Source: an uncultured Clostridia bacterium (GTDB lineage Bacteria; Bacillota; Clostridia; TANB77; CAG-508). Taken from it: a DNA stretch of 64,000 nt. The stretch is taken from NCBI GenBank assembly GCA_946529215.1, contig CAMMZC010000010.1, forward strand, positions 1 to 64,000, given 5' to 3'. A model generated the notes under the pieces. It worked only from the letters and a program-made list of their open reading frames with translations, made no database searches and was not told the DNA's origin. Positions within the stretch are counted from its first letter, which is position 1; each line of letters begins with the position of its first letter. Below are positions 11,296 to 19,717 of the stretch, in pieces. The position numbers and the translations under genes are program-made.

Positions 11296-11455
11296 TCCTT
11301 TCTCGTTTAAAACAAAGACCTCTAGCTATAAAAATATACTACTTTCAAACTAATCCTCTTTGTATAAAATATTTAGGTTTTTAAGGAATACCTATAAACC
11401 TTTACTTTCTAAAGCTTTTAATATTATACAACATTCTTTAGCCTTATGTCAATAC

Positions 11456-11758
11456 CTAAACAGCTTTTTTATTGTTCAAGTATTTTAATTTTGTAGCCAT
11501 TCCCCCTCTTATATGTCTCTCAGATTTGTTTTCTTCTAAAATTTTTCTAACTTCTTTTGCAAGAGCAGGATTTATTTTGAGTAATCTTTCAGATACATCT
11601 TTGTGTACTGTGCTTTTACTTATCCCAAAAGTTTTTGCTGTGCTTCTTACTGTTTCTTTTGTTTCAATTATATAATGTGCAAGTTTTGTTGCACGTTCTT
11701 CTATTGATATCCCTTTCATATACTGCCCCCATGAATACTTTTGTTTAAGTTTATTCAT
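11456..11758 (-). CDS. spoIIID: Sporulation transcriptional regulator SpoIIID
   Basis: IEERATKLAHYIIETKETVRSTAKTFGISKSTVHKDVSERL...RHIRGGMATKLKY. Confidence 0.92.
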   Translation of the reverse strand: MNKLKQKYSWGQYMKGISIEERATKLAHYIIETKETVRSTAKTFGISKSTVHKDVSERLLKINPALAKEVRKILEENKSERHIRGGMATKLKYLNNKKAV

Positions 11759-11770
11759 GTGGGAGCTCGT

Positions 11771-12361
11771 TTATGAATTAAATATTTTTATTAAATCTCC
11801 ACCTCGATCATCATATAATGCCACTCTGTCAAACTCCATATAAAAAGGTTGAAAGTTTTCATTTATAATCTTATACATTTCCTTGGCTTTTTCCTCATCT
11901 TTTGTAACATGTAAAGTCATATGAAATACATAATTGCTCGAATCATATTCTTTTTCAGCATCACCTGTATAAAAAGAGCCTCCTACATAACCTCTTTCTT
12001 CTGGAATTTCTTTAAAAAACAATCTTTGTAGTTCAATTAATTCTTGGTTCTTCTCTATTCCAAAATAAAGAATAAATGCTCCACTTTTTAAGCTTTGAAT
12101 TAATTTTAATTTGTCAATTTTTACTTTTATTTTATTTAATTTATTTTTCTTTAATACATTCAATACCTTGTCTTGATTCTCTTTACCTGTTCCAAATATA
12201 GTAAAATGATATGGCATTATATCAACACTATATCTTTTTGCATCATCATCTAGAAAATATGGTACTTTGCAAGTCTTTTCTTTAATTTTGCTCATAATAG
12301 CTTTTATTTTATTTTGTTCTTCTTCATTAAAATAAGTTATAAGTGTTATTTTCTCTTTCAT
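11771..12361 (-). CDS. 2H phosphoesterase / 2'-5' RNA ligase-like protein
   Basis: Two HxT motifs (YHFTIF, FHMTLHV); start at MKEKITLITYF with AAAGGAGGAATT SD. Confidence 0.6.
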   Translation of the reverse strand: MKEKITLITYFNEEEQNKIKAIMSKIKEKTCKVPYFLDDDAKRYSVDIMPYHFTIFGTGKENQDKVLNVLKKNKLNKIKVKIDKLKLIQSLKSGAFILYFGIEKNQELIELQRLFFKEIPEERGYVGGSFYTGDAEKEYDSSNYVFHMTLHVTKDEEKAKEMYKIINENFQPFYMEFDRVALYDDRGGDLIKIFNS

Positions 12362-12493
12362 AATTCCTCCTTTTATACATATATAAGTTGTGTTCTTTTT
12401 GATAAAATTAGTATACCATACCAACAGAAAGAAGTAAAGTATTTTAAGCATTTCGCTTAAAATACTTTATATATACAATTATAATAATGTTTA

Positions 12494-13642
12494 TCAATTC
12501 TTTATATTCTTTTTCCATTTATCATAAAACTCTTGATATTTCTGTTGATTTTCAGTATCTCCAATCATTTCGTAATATTTAACCAATCTATCATAGCCAA
12601 AATCTGTAATTAAAACATGTCCATTTTTTTCAGCCAAATCAATTACCTCTGCTAATTTATCTAGATTTGGGCTATCATACATATACCAATTTTGCATACA
12701 TTGATAAGGCTCATCTTCATCTGGATTTTTCTTTATAAATTCTAGCATTAAGTCTCTTGCTTTTTCTTCATTTCCTATACGAAAATAACAATCTGCTAAA
12801 TCAACTAAATTAGTCATTTCTTGTTCAAAGTCAAATTTAAAATTATCCTTTATTTTATTTAGTGCAACTATTTCTCGTTTAGTAGCATCCATATTGAACT
12901 GACTATAAAATTGTAGCTCTTCAATATAATCTTCTAAGATTTGGCTTGCAGTATTCTCATAATTTTCGAACATATTATCTATAACTTTTATATCTTGTAT
13001 TTTCTCTTCTTTTGCAATATCAATAAGTAATTCTAAAATTTCATCATAATAATTTATTATTTTCTTGTCATATTCATTTAATTCTTGCTCAGTTCTAAAT
13101 TCAAAATATGAAGTTCCTTTTAGTGAGATATTGTCTATATTTTTGTTTAGTTGCATTATTCTTTCAATTTTTCTATTCCTTAATAAAACATTTTTCATTT
13201 CAATTATATTGTAAAACGGAATGTGAATTCCTTTTTTAGCTAGTTTTATAACATTAATAGATGTTTCTATAATTTCCTTTTTTAAAGACTCTGTTATCTC
13301 AACATCTTGTAATTTATTTTGATATTTGCTTTCTATATAATCTTCTGTTGTGGGAAAAATATTTTGGATTAAAAACGCTTTTTCTTTTCCTAATACTTTA
13401 CCAAAAACAAAGTTATAAACTTTTTTTCTAGTTCTCTTTTTATTTTCATATATTGTTTTATATTTATCCACTTTACTTGATATTGGAACAAACCATATTA
13501 TTCTTTCATTTTCTGGATCGTTAAAACAAAAATAACAAGGTCTTTTATTTCCATTTTCTTTATTATCCATTAGTTTATAACCTTTAAATACATCAAAAAA
13601 TTCATCTTTTATAAAATAAAATTTTCCACTTTCTACTTTCAT
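12494..13642 (-). CDS. Type III toxin-antitoxin toxin (CptN/ToxN-like N-terminal domain) with ~250-aa C-terminal extension
   Basis: KFYFIKDEFF...NKRPCYFCFNDPENERIIWFVPISSKVDKYKTIYENK...KAFLIQNIFPTTEDYI; start chosen after SD GAGGT; C-term has TPR-like LVDLADCYFRIGNEEKARDLMLEFIKKNP. Confidence 0.75.
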   Translation of the reverse strand: MKVESGKFYFIKDEFFDVFKGYKLMDNKENGNKRPCYFCFNDPENERIIWFVPISSKVDKYKTIYENKKRTRKKVYNFVFGKVLGKEKAFLIQNIFPTTEDYIESKYQNKLQDVEITESLKKEIIETSINVIKLAKKGIHIPFYNIIEMKNVLLRNRKIERIMQLNKNIDNISLKGTSYFEFRTEQELNEYDKKIINYYDEILELLIDIAKEEKIQDIKVIDNMFENYENTASQILEDYIEELQFYSQFNMDATKREIVALNKIKDNFKFDFEQEMTNLVDLADCYFRIGNEEKARDLMLEFIKKNPDEDEPYQCMQNWYMYDSPNLDKLAEVIDLAEKNGHVLITDFGYDRLVKYYEMIGDTENQQKYQEFYDKWKKNIKN

Positions 13643-13660
13643 AATAACCTCATTTCTAAC

Positions 13661-13691
13661 AAAAAATCTACCTCCGAAAAGGTAGATTTTT
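13661..13691 (-). terminator. Terminator between antitoxin repeats and toxin gene
   Basis: AAAATCTACC/GGTAGATTTT 10-bp stem. Confidence 0.8.
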
Positions 13692-13693
13692 AC

Positions 13694-13834
13694 TAACATT
13701 TGTCCACCTACGCATTTATTTGTCGCAAGTAGGGTTGCGAGTAACATTTGCACACCTGTGCATTTATATCCCGCAAAACAGGGTTGCGGTTAACATTTGA
13801 TTTGGACAAGACACTTTTTTGTATCTCTATTATT
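13694..13834 (-). ncRNA. Putative type III antitoxin RNA precursor (two ~48-nt tandem repeats plus partial third)
   Basis: Units 13694-13741 and 13742-13790 share TAACATTTG..CACCT..GCATTTAT..CGCAA..AGGGTTGCG; third starts at 13791. Confidence 0.75.
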
Positions 13835-13840
13835 ATATTC

Positions 13841-13870
13841 ATTATACATCTTTTTATTACCAAAAGTCAA
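13841..13870 (-). promoter_or_regulatory. Sigma-A-like promoter of the antitoxin RNA
   Basis: Minus strand TTGACT - 18 bp - TATAAT. Confidence 0.8.
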
Positions 13871-13959
13871 GCCTTTTCTCAAAAATTTTAAATACTCATA
13901 CTTTGTATAATTTGAATAAATTTTTCCTAATTTTTAATTATATTATCTTAAAGCCTATT

Positions 13960-14577
13960 TTATTCTTGCTCTTCATTATACACTTTAAATCCCATTATTT
14001 TTTCATCTTTACCCTCATTTTTTATAGGTTCAATACCATTTTTTATATCTTCAATGTATTTTGCCAATCTCTCCACTACTGTTTCAGGATCTTCTCCATT
14101 CATATCAAATTTGTTAGTAATTTTTGCATATACTCTTTTATAATATGTTATATCTTTTTTTATTTCTGATAAATAATATTTTCTTTCTCTTTCTGTTGTA
14201 ATTTCTATCCTATATGGATTTTCATTTTCATCATACTCTTCTATTCTTTCAAGTACACATTCTGGTTTATCTTGAAGTTCAATTGCAATCACATTTTCAT
14301 CTTCAAGTAACTTACTAAATGATTTTACATAAAATATTGGAGATACCGCAATAACTATATTGTCATCAAATTTCTTAACCATTTCCTTTAGAATTTTCCC
14401 TCTTTCTTTATGTCTTTCATATTGCCATGGAAATTCACTTCTAAAATTAACTATTTTTTCATACCTTCTTATAATCTCATCATCCAAATCATCAAATTCA
14501 TAATTTAGCTTTTGACTTAATAATCTTCCAATAGTTGTTGTTCCAACATTTGCTATTCCAAATAATAATATTTTCAT
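13960..14577 (-). CDS. Kinase-like P-loop protein (AAA_18/shikimate-kinase-like)
   Basis: N-terminal GIANVGTTTIGRLLSQKL. Confidence 0.5.
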   Translation of the reverse strand: MKILLFGIANVGTTTIGRLLSQKLNYEFDDLDDEIIRRYEKIVNFRSEFPWQYERHKERGKILKEMVKKFDDNIVIAVSPIFYVKSFSKLLEDENVIAIELQDKPECVLERIEEYDENENPYRIEITTERERKYYLSEIKKDITYYKRVYAKITNKFDMNGEDPETVVERLAKYIEDIKNGIEPIKNEGKDEKIMGFKVYNEEQE

Positions 14578-14646
14578 AATTCATTACATCCACTTTCCTA
14601 TCGTTTGCTAATATTTTATCATAAAATAGCATAAAAATAAAGTGAT

Positions 14647-15076
14647 TTACATTTCATCTTTCAAAATCTTTTTAAGTTTTTCTAACTCAATTCTTTTACA
14701 TTCTTTATTATATTTATTGCAATGCTCTAAATATTTATAATACGCCTCTTCTTGCTTTTTATCTTTTCTTTCAAATTCTAAACCATATTTTTCTTCTAAT
14801 TCATCAAATAATTCTTCAACTGGTATTAATCTGTTTTTTTCATTTTCTATTTCATTTATACTTTCCTGTAAATGATTTGGCATCAATATATTTAAATAAC
14901 TCATCTATATTTTGTTCTTCTTCATATTCATCTTCTATACATATTCTATCTTTGTTTTTATCATAAAAATCTTTCAATTCTTCTACATTACTATAAAACT
15001 TTGTTACCTCAAATAAAGGTCTCCAACCACAACTTATTTTACATATATGCAATTCAGGATATTCTGTTTCTGCCAA
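14647..15076 (-). pseudogene. Hypothetical protein, apparently split by a frameshift
   Basis: ORFs 14852-15076 and 14647-14904 overlap in different frames. Confidence 0.4.
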
Positions 15077-15110
15077 ATATATATAATTATACCAGATTAT
15101 TCAAAAAATA

Positions 15111-15135
15111 GGTCGCTTGACAGGCGACATTTTAA
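15111..15135. repeat. 25-bp direct repeat copy 1 GGTCGCTTGACAGGCGACATTTTAA
   Basis: Identical to 16770-16794; internal stem GTCGC/GCGAC. Confidence 0.9.
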
Positions 15136-15170
15136 AAACGGGCATCCTAAAATTGGAAACCCGCTTATTT

Positions 15171-16586
15171 TTATCCTTCATCTTCTTTATGCAATTCTTC
15201 TATAGCAGCATACTCATTATTCAAAAACTTTCTCGCACATTTTTCTGTAAAAAATTCTTCCTCTATTATACCACTATTATCCTCTAGCAAGATTGCATAA
15301 TACTTATTTTTTTCTTTATATAAAAACTTATAGTAGCCTTTGTTTAGTCTATAATTTTCGTATTCAGTCTTATCTATTATCAAAATCTCTTCTGATTTTT
15401 CTTTATTTATCTCTGTTTCATTTTTTGTATATTTTTCAGGATGTTCTAAAACTTCAATAAAATGCCTTGCTCTATCTTGTATCATTTTAGATAATATTTC
15501 AAGTGCTGTATCACTCAAATTGTATTTTTCGTGTTTTTGAAATTTAAATGTTAATAATTTCTTTAATTTTTCTATTTGTTCTTTATAGCAATATGTTGCA
15601 ACTAATCTATCAAATTCCACACCATAATATGACATAATAAAATTATTACTATTCTTTATTATTTCATATTCGTCCTTATCTTTAAGCGCTTGTTTGTTTT
15701 CAAAATACATAAGACTTGCTCCATTATCAAAAATTGGTGCAAAATCAACAAATTTTCCTGTTTTGTTATCTCTTAATAATCCAAAATTTCCAAAATGTCT
15801 ATCTTCATTTATTATTATAGAATCAAATAAAATCATATCTGCAAATTTCTTTTCCTGTCCATATTTTTTGCATATTTCATAAGCTTCTACAATACTCGAT
15901 TTTTTCATTAAATCACCAATTTGAACATAAGACTTTTCTTTTGATGTAAATAATTTACATATTGAAGCTATTGACCCTTTCCATTTATCAAGCCTATATT
16001 CTATACAATCTAATTCCATTTCTTTTGCAACTTGGCTAGCATAATACTCATTGTATGGCTCATTTCCAATGTTTACATATTCATCTTCTTGGTTTCCACC
16101 CTTATATAAATAAACTTGATTTTCTATCCTTCTCCAACATTTCTTTAATGCTCCATTAGTTGTTAATTCAGGAGAAGAAATCAATTGTTCAATTTTTGAA
16201 CTATAGCCTGTAAATGCAACTAATGATAATATTTCACTAAAATCATTGTCAAATAAGTTATAATCTGCAAATTTTAAATTATCATCTTGTACAATCCAAT
16301 AACTATCTATTAATGACAAACCTTTAGAAATATCTATTATGCCCTTTTTGTTACTCTTATTCAAGCCTGCTGATTTTAATATATTTTTCACAAATGCCCT
16401 ATTTTTAGGGATAATTCTGCTTGTTATAAATTTTTCTATTGTTTGTTCATTTATTTCTTTTTGCAAAATTATAGGGAATATTTCTTTGTTATTTTCAATT
16501 TGATTAATATTTGTTATTTTTAATTCCATATCAAATTCCATATCAAAGGTTAAAAGTGTTTTATCAAATAACTTTAAATAATACAT
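15171..16586 (-). CDS. HipA-like kinase domain protein
   Basis: TTNGALKKCWR, NEDRHFGNFGLLRD, APIFDNGASL. Confidence 0.78.
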   Translation of the reverse strand: MYYLKLFDKTLLTFDMEFDMELKITNINQIENNKEIFPIILQKEINEQTIEKFITSRIIPKNRAFVKNILKSAGLNKSNKKGIIDISKGLSLIDSYWIVQDDNLKFADYNLFDNDFSEILSLVAFTGYSSKIEQLISSPELTTNGALKKCWRRIENQVYLYKGGNQEDEYVNIGNEPYNEYYASQVAKEMELDCIEYRLDKWKGSIASICKLFTSKEKSYVQIGDLMKKSSIVEAYEICKKYGQEKKFADMILFDSIIINEDRHFGNFGLLRDNKTGKFVDFAPIFDNGASLMYFENKQALKDKDEYEIIKNSNNFIMSYYGVEFDRLVATYCYKEQIEKLKKLLTFKFQKHEKYNLSDTALEILSKMIQDRARHFIEVLEHPEKYTKNETEINKEKSEEILIIDKTEYENYRLNKGYYKFLYKEKNKYYAILLEDNSGIIEEEFFTEKCARKFLNNEYAAIEELHKEDEG

Positions 16587-16686
16587 TTTTTCACTCTCCC
16601 AATTTTATTTTCTTATTATTTTGTGTGGTAATCACGCAATCTGCACATATGGCAAAGCCACTTTTCTTATATTATATCAAAAAAAT

Positions 16687-16719
16687 AAAGTATTTCAAGT
16701 AATTTACTCGAAATACTTT
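16687..16719. repeat. Hairpin AAAGTATTTC...GAAATACTTT
   Basis: 10-bp stem; similar to 12436-12468. Confidence 0.55.
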
Positions 16720-16769
16720 ATACAAGTTCATTTTTATATAATGAATTATACATCATTTATTCTAGAAAT

Positions 16770-16794
16770 GGTCGCTTGACAGGCGACATTTTAA
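16770..16794. repeat. 25-bp direct repeat copy 2
   Basis: Identical to 15111-15135. Confidence 0.9.
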
Positions 16795-18374
16795 TTTATA
16801 CCCTCTTCTCCCCTCAAAATATAGCTTTCTTGCACTCCCAAAGCATCACATATTTGCATTAAAGTTTTTACACTTAATGTAGAAACTCCCCTTTCTATTC
16901 TACTAAGATATGCAGCACTCATATCAAGTTCTAGTGCCAATCTATATTTTGTAATTCCTTTTTCAATTCTTGCTCTTTCTATTCTTTTTGCAATTTCCGA
17001 ATAATCAATTTCTTTATTGGTTGTTTCTAAATTTTCAGATGATTTTGAATGTGCCGTTGATGATTTATTTTCTCCAATATCAATATATCCAAGGGCTTCA
17101 AGCACATCTTTTATATTTTCTTCTAGAATCTCTTGTTCATCTTTTAATTTTTTTACTTTTTGAATTAGTCCATCTTTATCAACAACTTCTTCTTTTTTCT
17201 TTTTAAAAACATATTTTTTTATAGTTAAATCATAATTATTGTTCAAAATCTCCTCTTTTGGCGCTAAATGTGAATAATTTTCTATCTCCTTTTTTTCTTT
17301 ATATGTTTTTTTAATTTTATCTTGATATTTCTTTGATAAAATGTTGTTTTTCTTATCACTCTCATAATCTTGGCTTGCATCAATAAATAAAACATTTTCA
17401 TCTTTTCTGTTTTTAGATATAAATATTATAATAACTGGTATTCTTGTATTATAAAATAAATTTTCTGGCAAACCAACAATTGCTTCTATATAATTTTCAT
17501 TTATTAATATTTCTCTTACTCGTTTTTCATTTTCTTTAAAAAGTACTCCATGTGGCAATATAACAGCCATTCTACCATTTTCTTCTAGCTTATCTAATAA
17601 ACTTACTACAAATTCTCCAACTGTAGAATTCTCGTTTAATTCGTTATTTTTCCAACTTTTATCTGAAAATGGTGGATTAGTTAAAATAACATTTGCTTTA
17701 ATATTTTTTAATACTTTGTCATCATATACTACGTTTTTGTTATCAATTCCATTTAGCAATAATCTAGTTTTTATTATGTTATAGTATCCTAAATTTGTCT
17801 CTCGTCCATAAATATCTGCTTGATTATATTCTACTGCACTTTTTAAAAAATTTCCACTTCCACATATTGGGTCATAAACCTTCTCCTCATTTTGATTAAT
17901 TGTCAAGTTTACCATAATTTTTGCAATTTCTGCTGGTGTATGAAAAGCACCATCTTCTTTCAATATATCATTTCTATAAACTACTTGTTCTAATATATAA
18001 TCATACGCTTTTCCAATGTTTTCTTCAGCTTCTACGTCATTTAAAAGATTATATAAATCTTTTATAGTTTTACTTATTATATTTTCTTCTCCTAAATCTC
18101 TGTATATTTGTATATTTTTAAATTTTATGTCTGAAAATAAGTTTTTATCTTCTATAATGCTTTCTAGCTCTTTGTCTATTTCATCCCCAATATAAAAATT
18201 TTTTCTATTTTTATAAATCTTAGCAAAAGTATATTTGCTATAGTGCATTAATACCAAAAGAGCTGATATGTATACTATATAATTTTTTTTGATTTCTGTT
18301 TTATTTTTAAAATTTTCACAAATTTGCCAAAGTTTTTCATTTATTTCTGCTTGTCTCAACTTCTTTTCCTCCAT
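16791..18374 (-). CDS. N6-adenine DNA methylase (HsdM-like) fused to C-terminal XRE HTH
   Basis: DPICGSGNFL, NPPF catalytic motif; C-term IAKRIERARIEKGITKYRLALELDMSAAYLSRIERG. Confidence 0.88.
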   Translation of the reverse strand: MEEKKLRQAEINEKLWQICENFKNKTEIKKNYIVYISALLVLMHYSKYTFAKIYKNRKNFYIGDEIDKELESIIEDKNLFSDIKFKNIQIYRDLGEENIISKTIKDLYNLLNDVEAEENIGKAYDYILEQVVYRNDILKEDGAFHTPAEIAKIMVNLTINQNEEKVYDPICGSGNFLKSAVEYNQADIYGRETNLGYYNIIKTRLLLNGIDNKNVVYDDKVLKNIKANVILTNPPFSDKSWKNNELNENSTVGEFVVSLLDKLEENGRMAVILPHGVLFKENEKRVREILINENYIEAIVGLPENLFYNTRIPVIIIFISKNRKDENVLFIDASQDYESDKKNNILSKKYQDKIKKTYKEKKEIENYSHLAPKEEILNNNYDLTIKKYVFKKKKEEVVDKDGLIQKVKKLKDEQEILEENIKDVLEALGYIDIGENKSSTAHSKSSENLETTNKEIDYSEIAKRIERARIEKGITKYRLALELDMSAAYLSRIERGVSTLSVKTLMQICDALGVQESYILRGEEGIN

Positions 18375-18410
18375 TTCTAAAAATAGGTTTTAATTATACC
18401 ATTTGTCAAA

Positions 18411-18974
18411 TTATATATCTGAGTTAATTGATGCAATTATTTCTTTTATTATACTATTATAAAGCCTTTCCTTGCTTTCAATTAATGATTTCATATTTTG
18501 TTTTTCTTTGCTCCATAAATTTATTAAATCATTTATTTTGTTTTGCTTTTCTATATCTAAATCAGGAATTTCCAATTTTTTTAATGCAGTTAAAGATATT
18601 TTTTGAATAGTTGAACCTTTCATTTCTAGCATTATTTTTTCCTTTCCAATATCGCTTTCTAAATACCATTTAAGAAAAGTAGGATTTAAAACTTTACTAT
18701 TTGCCCTTATTATGCACATTTGAGATGATACTAAAAGGTCTTCATTTTCTTTATCAACATATATAACTTTATTTGGATAAACCAATCTAAATAAAATGTC
18801 TCCTTCTTTTGTTAATTTATTATCAAAGTTTTTGTCTGTATAAAAATCTTCATATTCAATATTTTCTTCATAATTTTTTATATTAAATAATTTGTATTTC
18901 ATTATACCTTGTTTGTTTTCTTCCCTATTTAGTAGGATTCCCATATACACATCCGCAATTTTATATAGTTTCAT
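18411..18974 (-). CDS. Type I RM specificity subunit (single TRD)
   Basis: ILFRLVYPNKVIYV...FLKWYLESDIGKEKI...GSTIQKISLTALKKLEIPDL; 187 aa. Confidence 0.8.
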   Translation of the reverse strand: MKLYKIADVYMGILLNREENKQGIMKYKLFNIKNYEENIEYEDFYTDKNFDNKLTKEGDILFRLVYPNKVIYVDKENEDLLVSSQMCIIRANSKVLNPTFLKWYLESDIGKEKIMLEMKGSTIQKISLTALKKLEIPDLDIEKQNKINDLINLWSKEKQNMKSLIESKERLYNSIIKEIIASINSDI

Positions 18975-19043
18975 AAAAAGCTCAATCCTTGTATAATATA
19001 TTTAGGTTTTTAATAAAGGATTTACCTATAAACCATGATTTTG

Positions 19044-19262
19044 TTACTTTTTTAAATAAATTTCATTACAACAATTTTTGCACCCATTTACATTTGTATA
19101 GTATTTTCTGGCTTCATATAGAGCAACTTCCGCATTATAAAAATTGCCTAATTCTATTGTATTCTCTATATTTGGTCTCATTGTGCAATTTACAATATGT
19201 ATTTTGTGATCACCTGTTGATATTTGTGCATTTTTATTAACTAAATAAAGCATCTGTATCAC
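19044..19262 (-). CDS. Small putative zinc-binding protein (Ada-metal-binding-like)
   Basis: HIVNC...NAEVALYEARKYYTNVNGCKNCC. Confidence 0.45.
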   Translation of the reverse strand: MIQMLYLVNKNAQISTGDHKIHIVNCTMRPNIENTIELGNFYNAEVALYEARKYYTNVNGCKNCCNEIYLKK

Positions 19263-19332
19263 TCCTTTCTATTATATAAATTAATTTGCAATGAAAATCT
19301 ATTTCTTTCCTTGCAAATATTAGAATAATACT

Positions 19333-19463
19333 TTGCTTTTTAGTTAATTTGTGCTATAATAGCATTGGAACAAATACTTCATAGCAAAGTATTTTCTATA
19401 TTTTTGGTTTTAAATAAGTTGCAGCTTATTTAAAACCATATTGTTGTATTACGTATACAACAA
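19333..19463 (+). ncRNA. Candidate structured RNA with three tandem hairpins
   Basis: TTGCTT-16-TATAAT, then stems 19373-19393, 19406-19437 (13 bp perfect), 19441-19463 (9 bp perfect). Confidence 0.4.
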
Positions 19464-19552
19464 ATAAATCTGATAATAATATAACAGATATTAAATTTAT
19501 TTGCAAGTGTTTTTTTAATTTATTTTTAATATATATATTTATATTAACAAAA

Positions 19553-19590
19553 ATTAAATCGCGCACAATTTAATCGCGCGCGATTTAATT
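19553..19590. repeat. GC-rich palindromic repeat copy 2
   Basis: Matches 6710-6746. Confidence 0.7.
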
Positions 19591-19717
19591 ATTTTTACAT
19601 TTATATAATATCAATTCCTCTACTATTTATAAATACAAATAACATTTCACCTTTTAGTGTCAATTATTTTTTCTATCCTAAATAGTCAGGTTCCTTTTTT
19701 CCTCTGTCCCCAAAAAA

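Noticed and set aside
13694-13799. Possible CRISPR array
   Set aside because: Repeats are directly tandem without spacers, only about 2.2 units, and no cas genes; type III antitoxin explains it better.
13819-14169. 116-aa + strand ORF rich in Tyr/Phe/Ile
   Set aside because: Overlaps the antitoxin promoter and the 13960-14577 gene; low-complexity translation.
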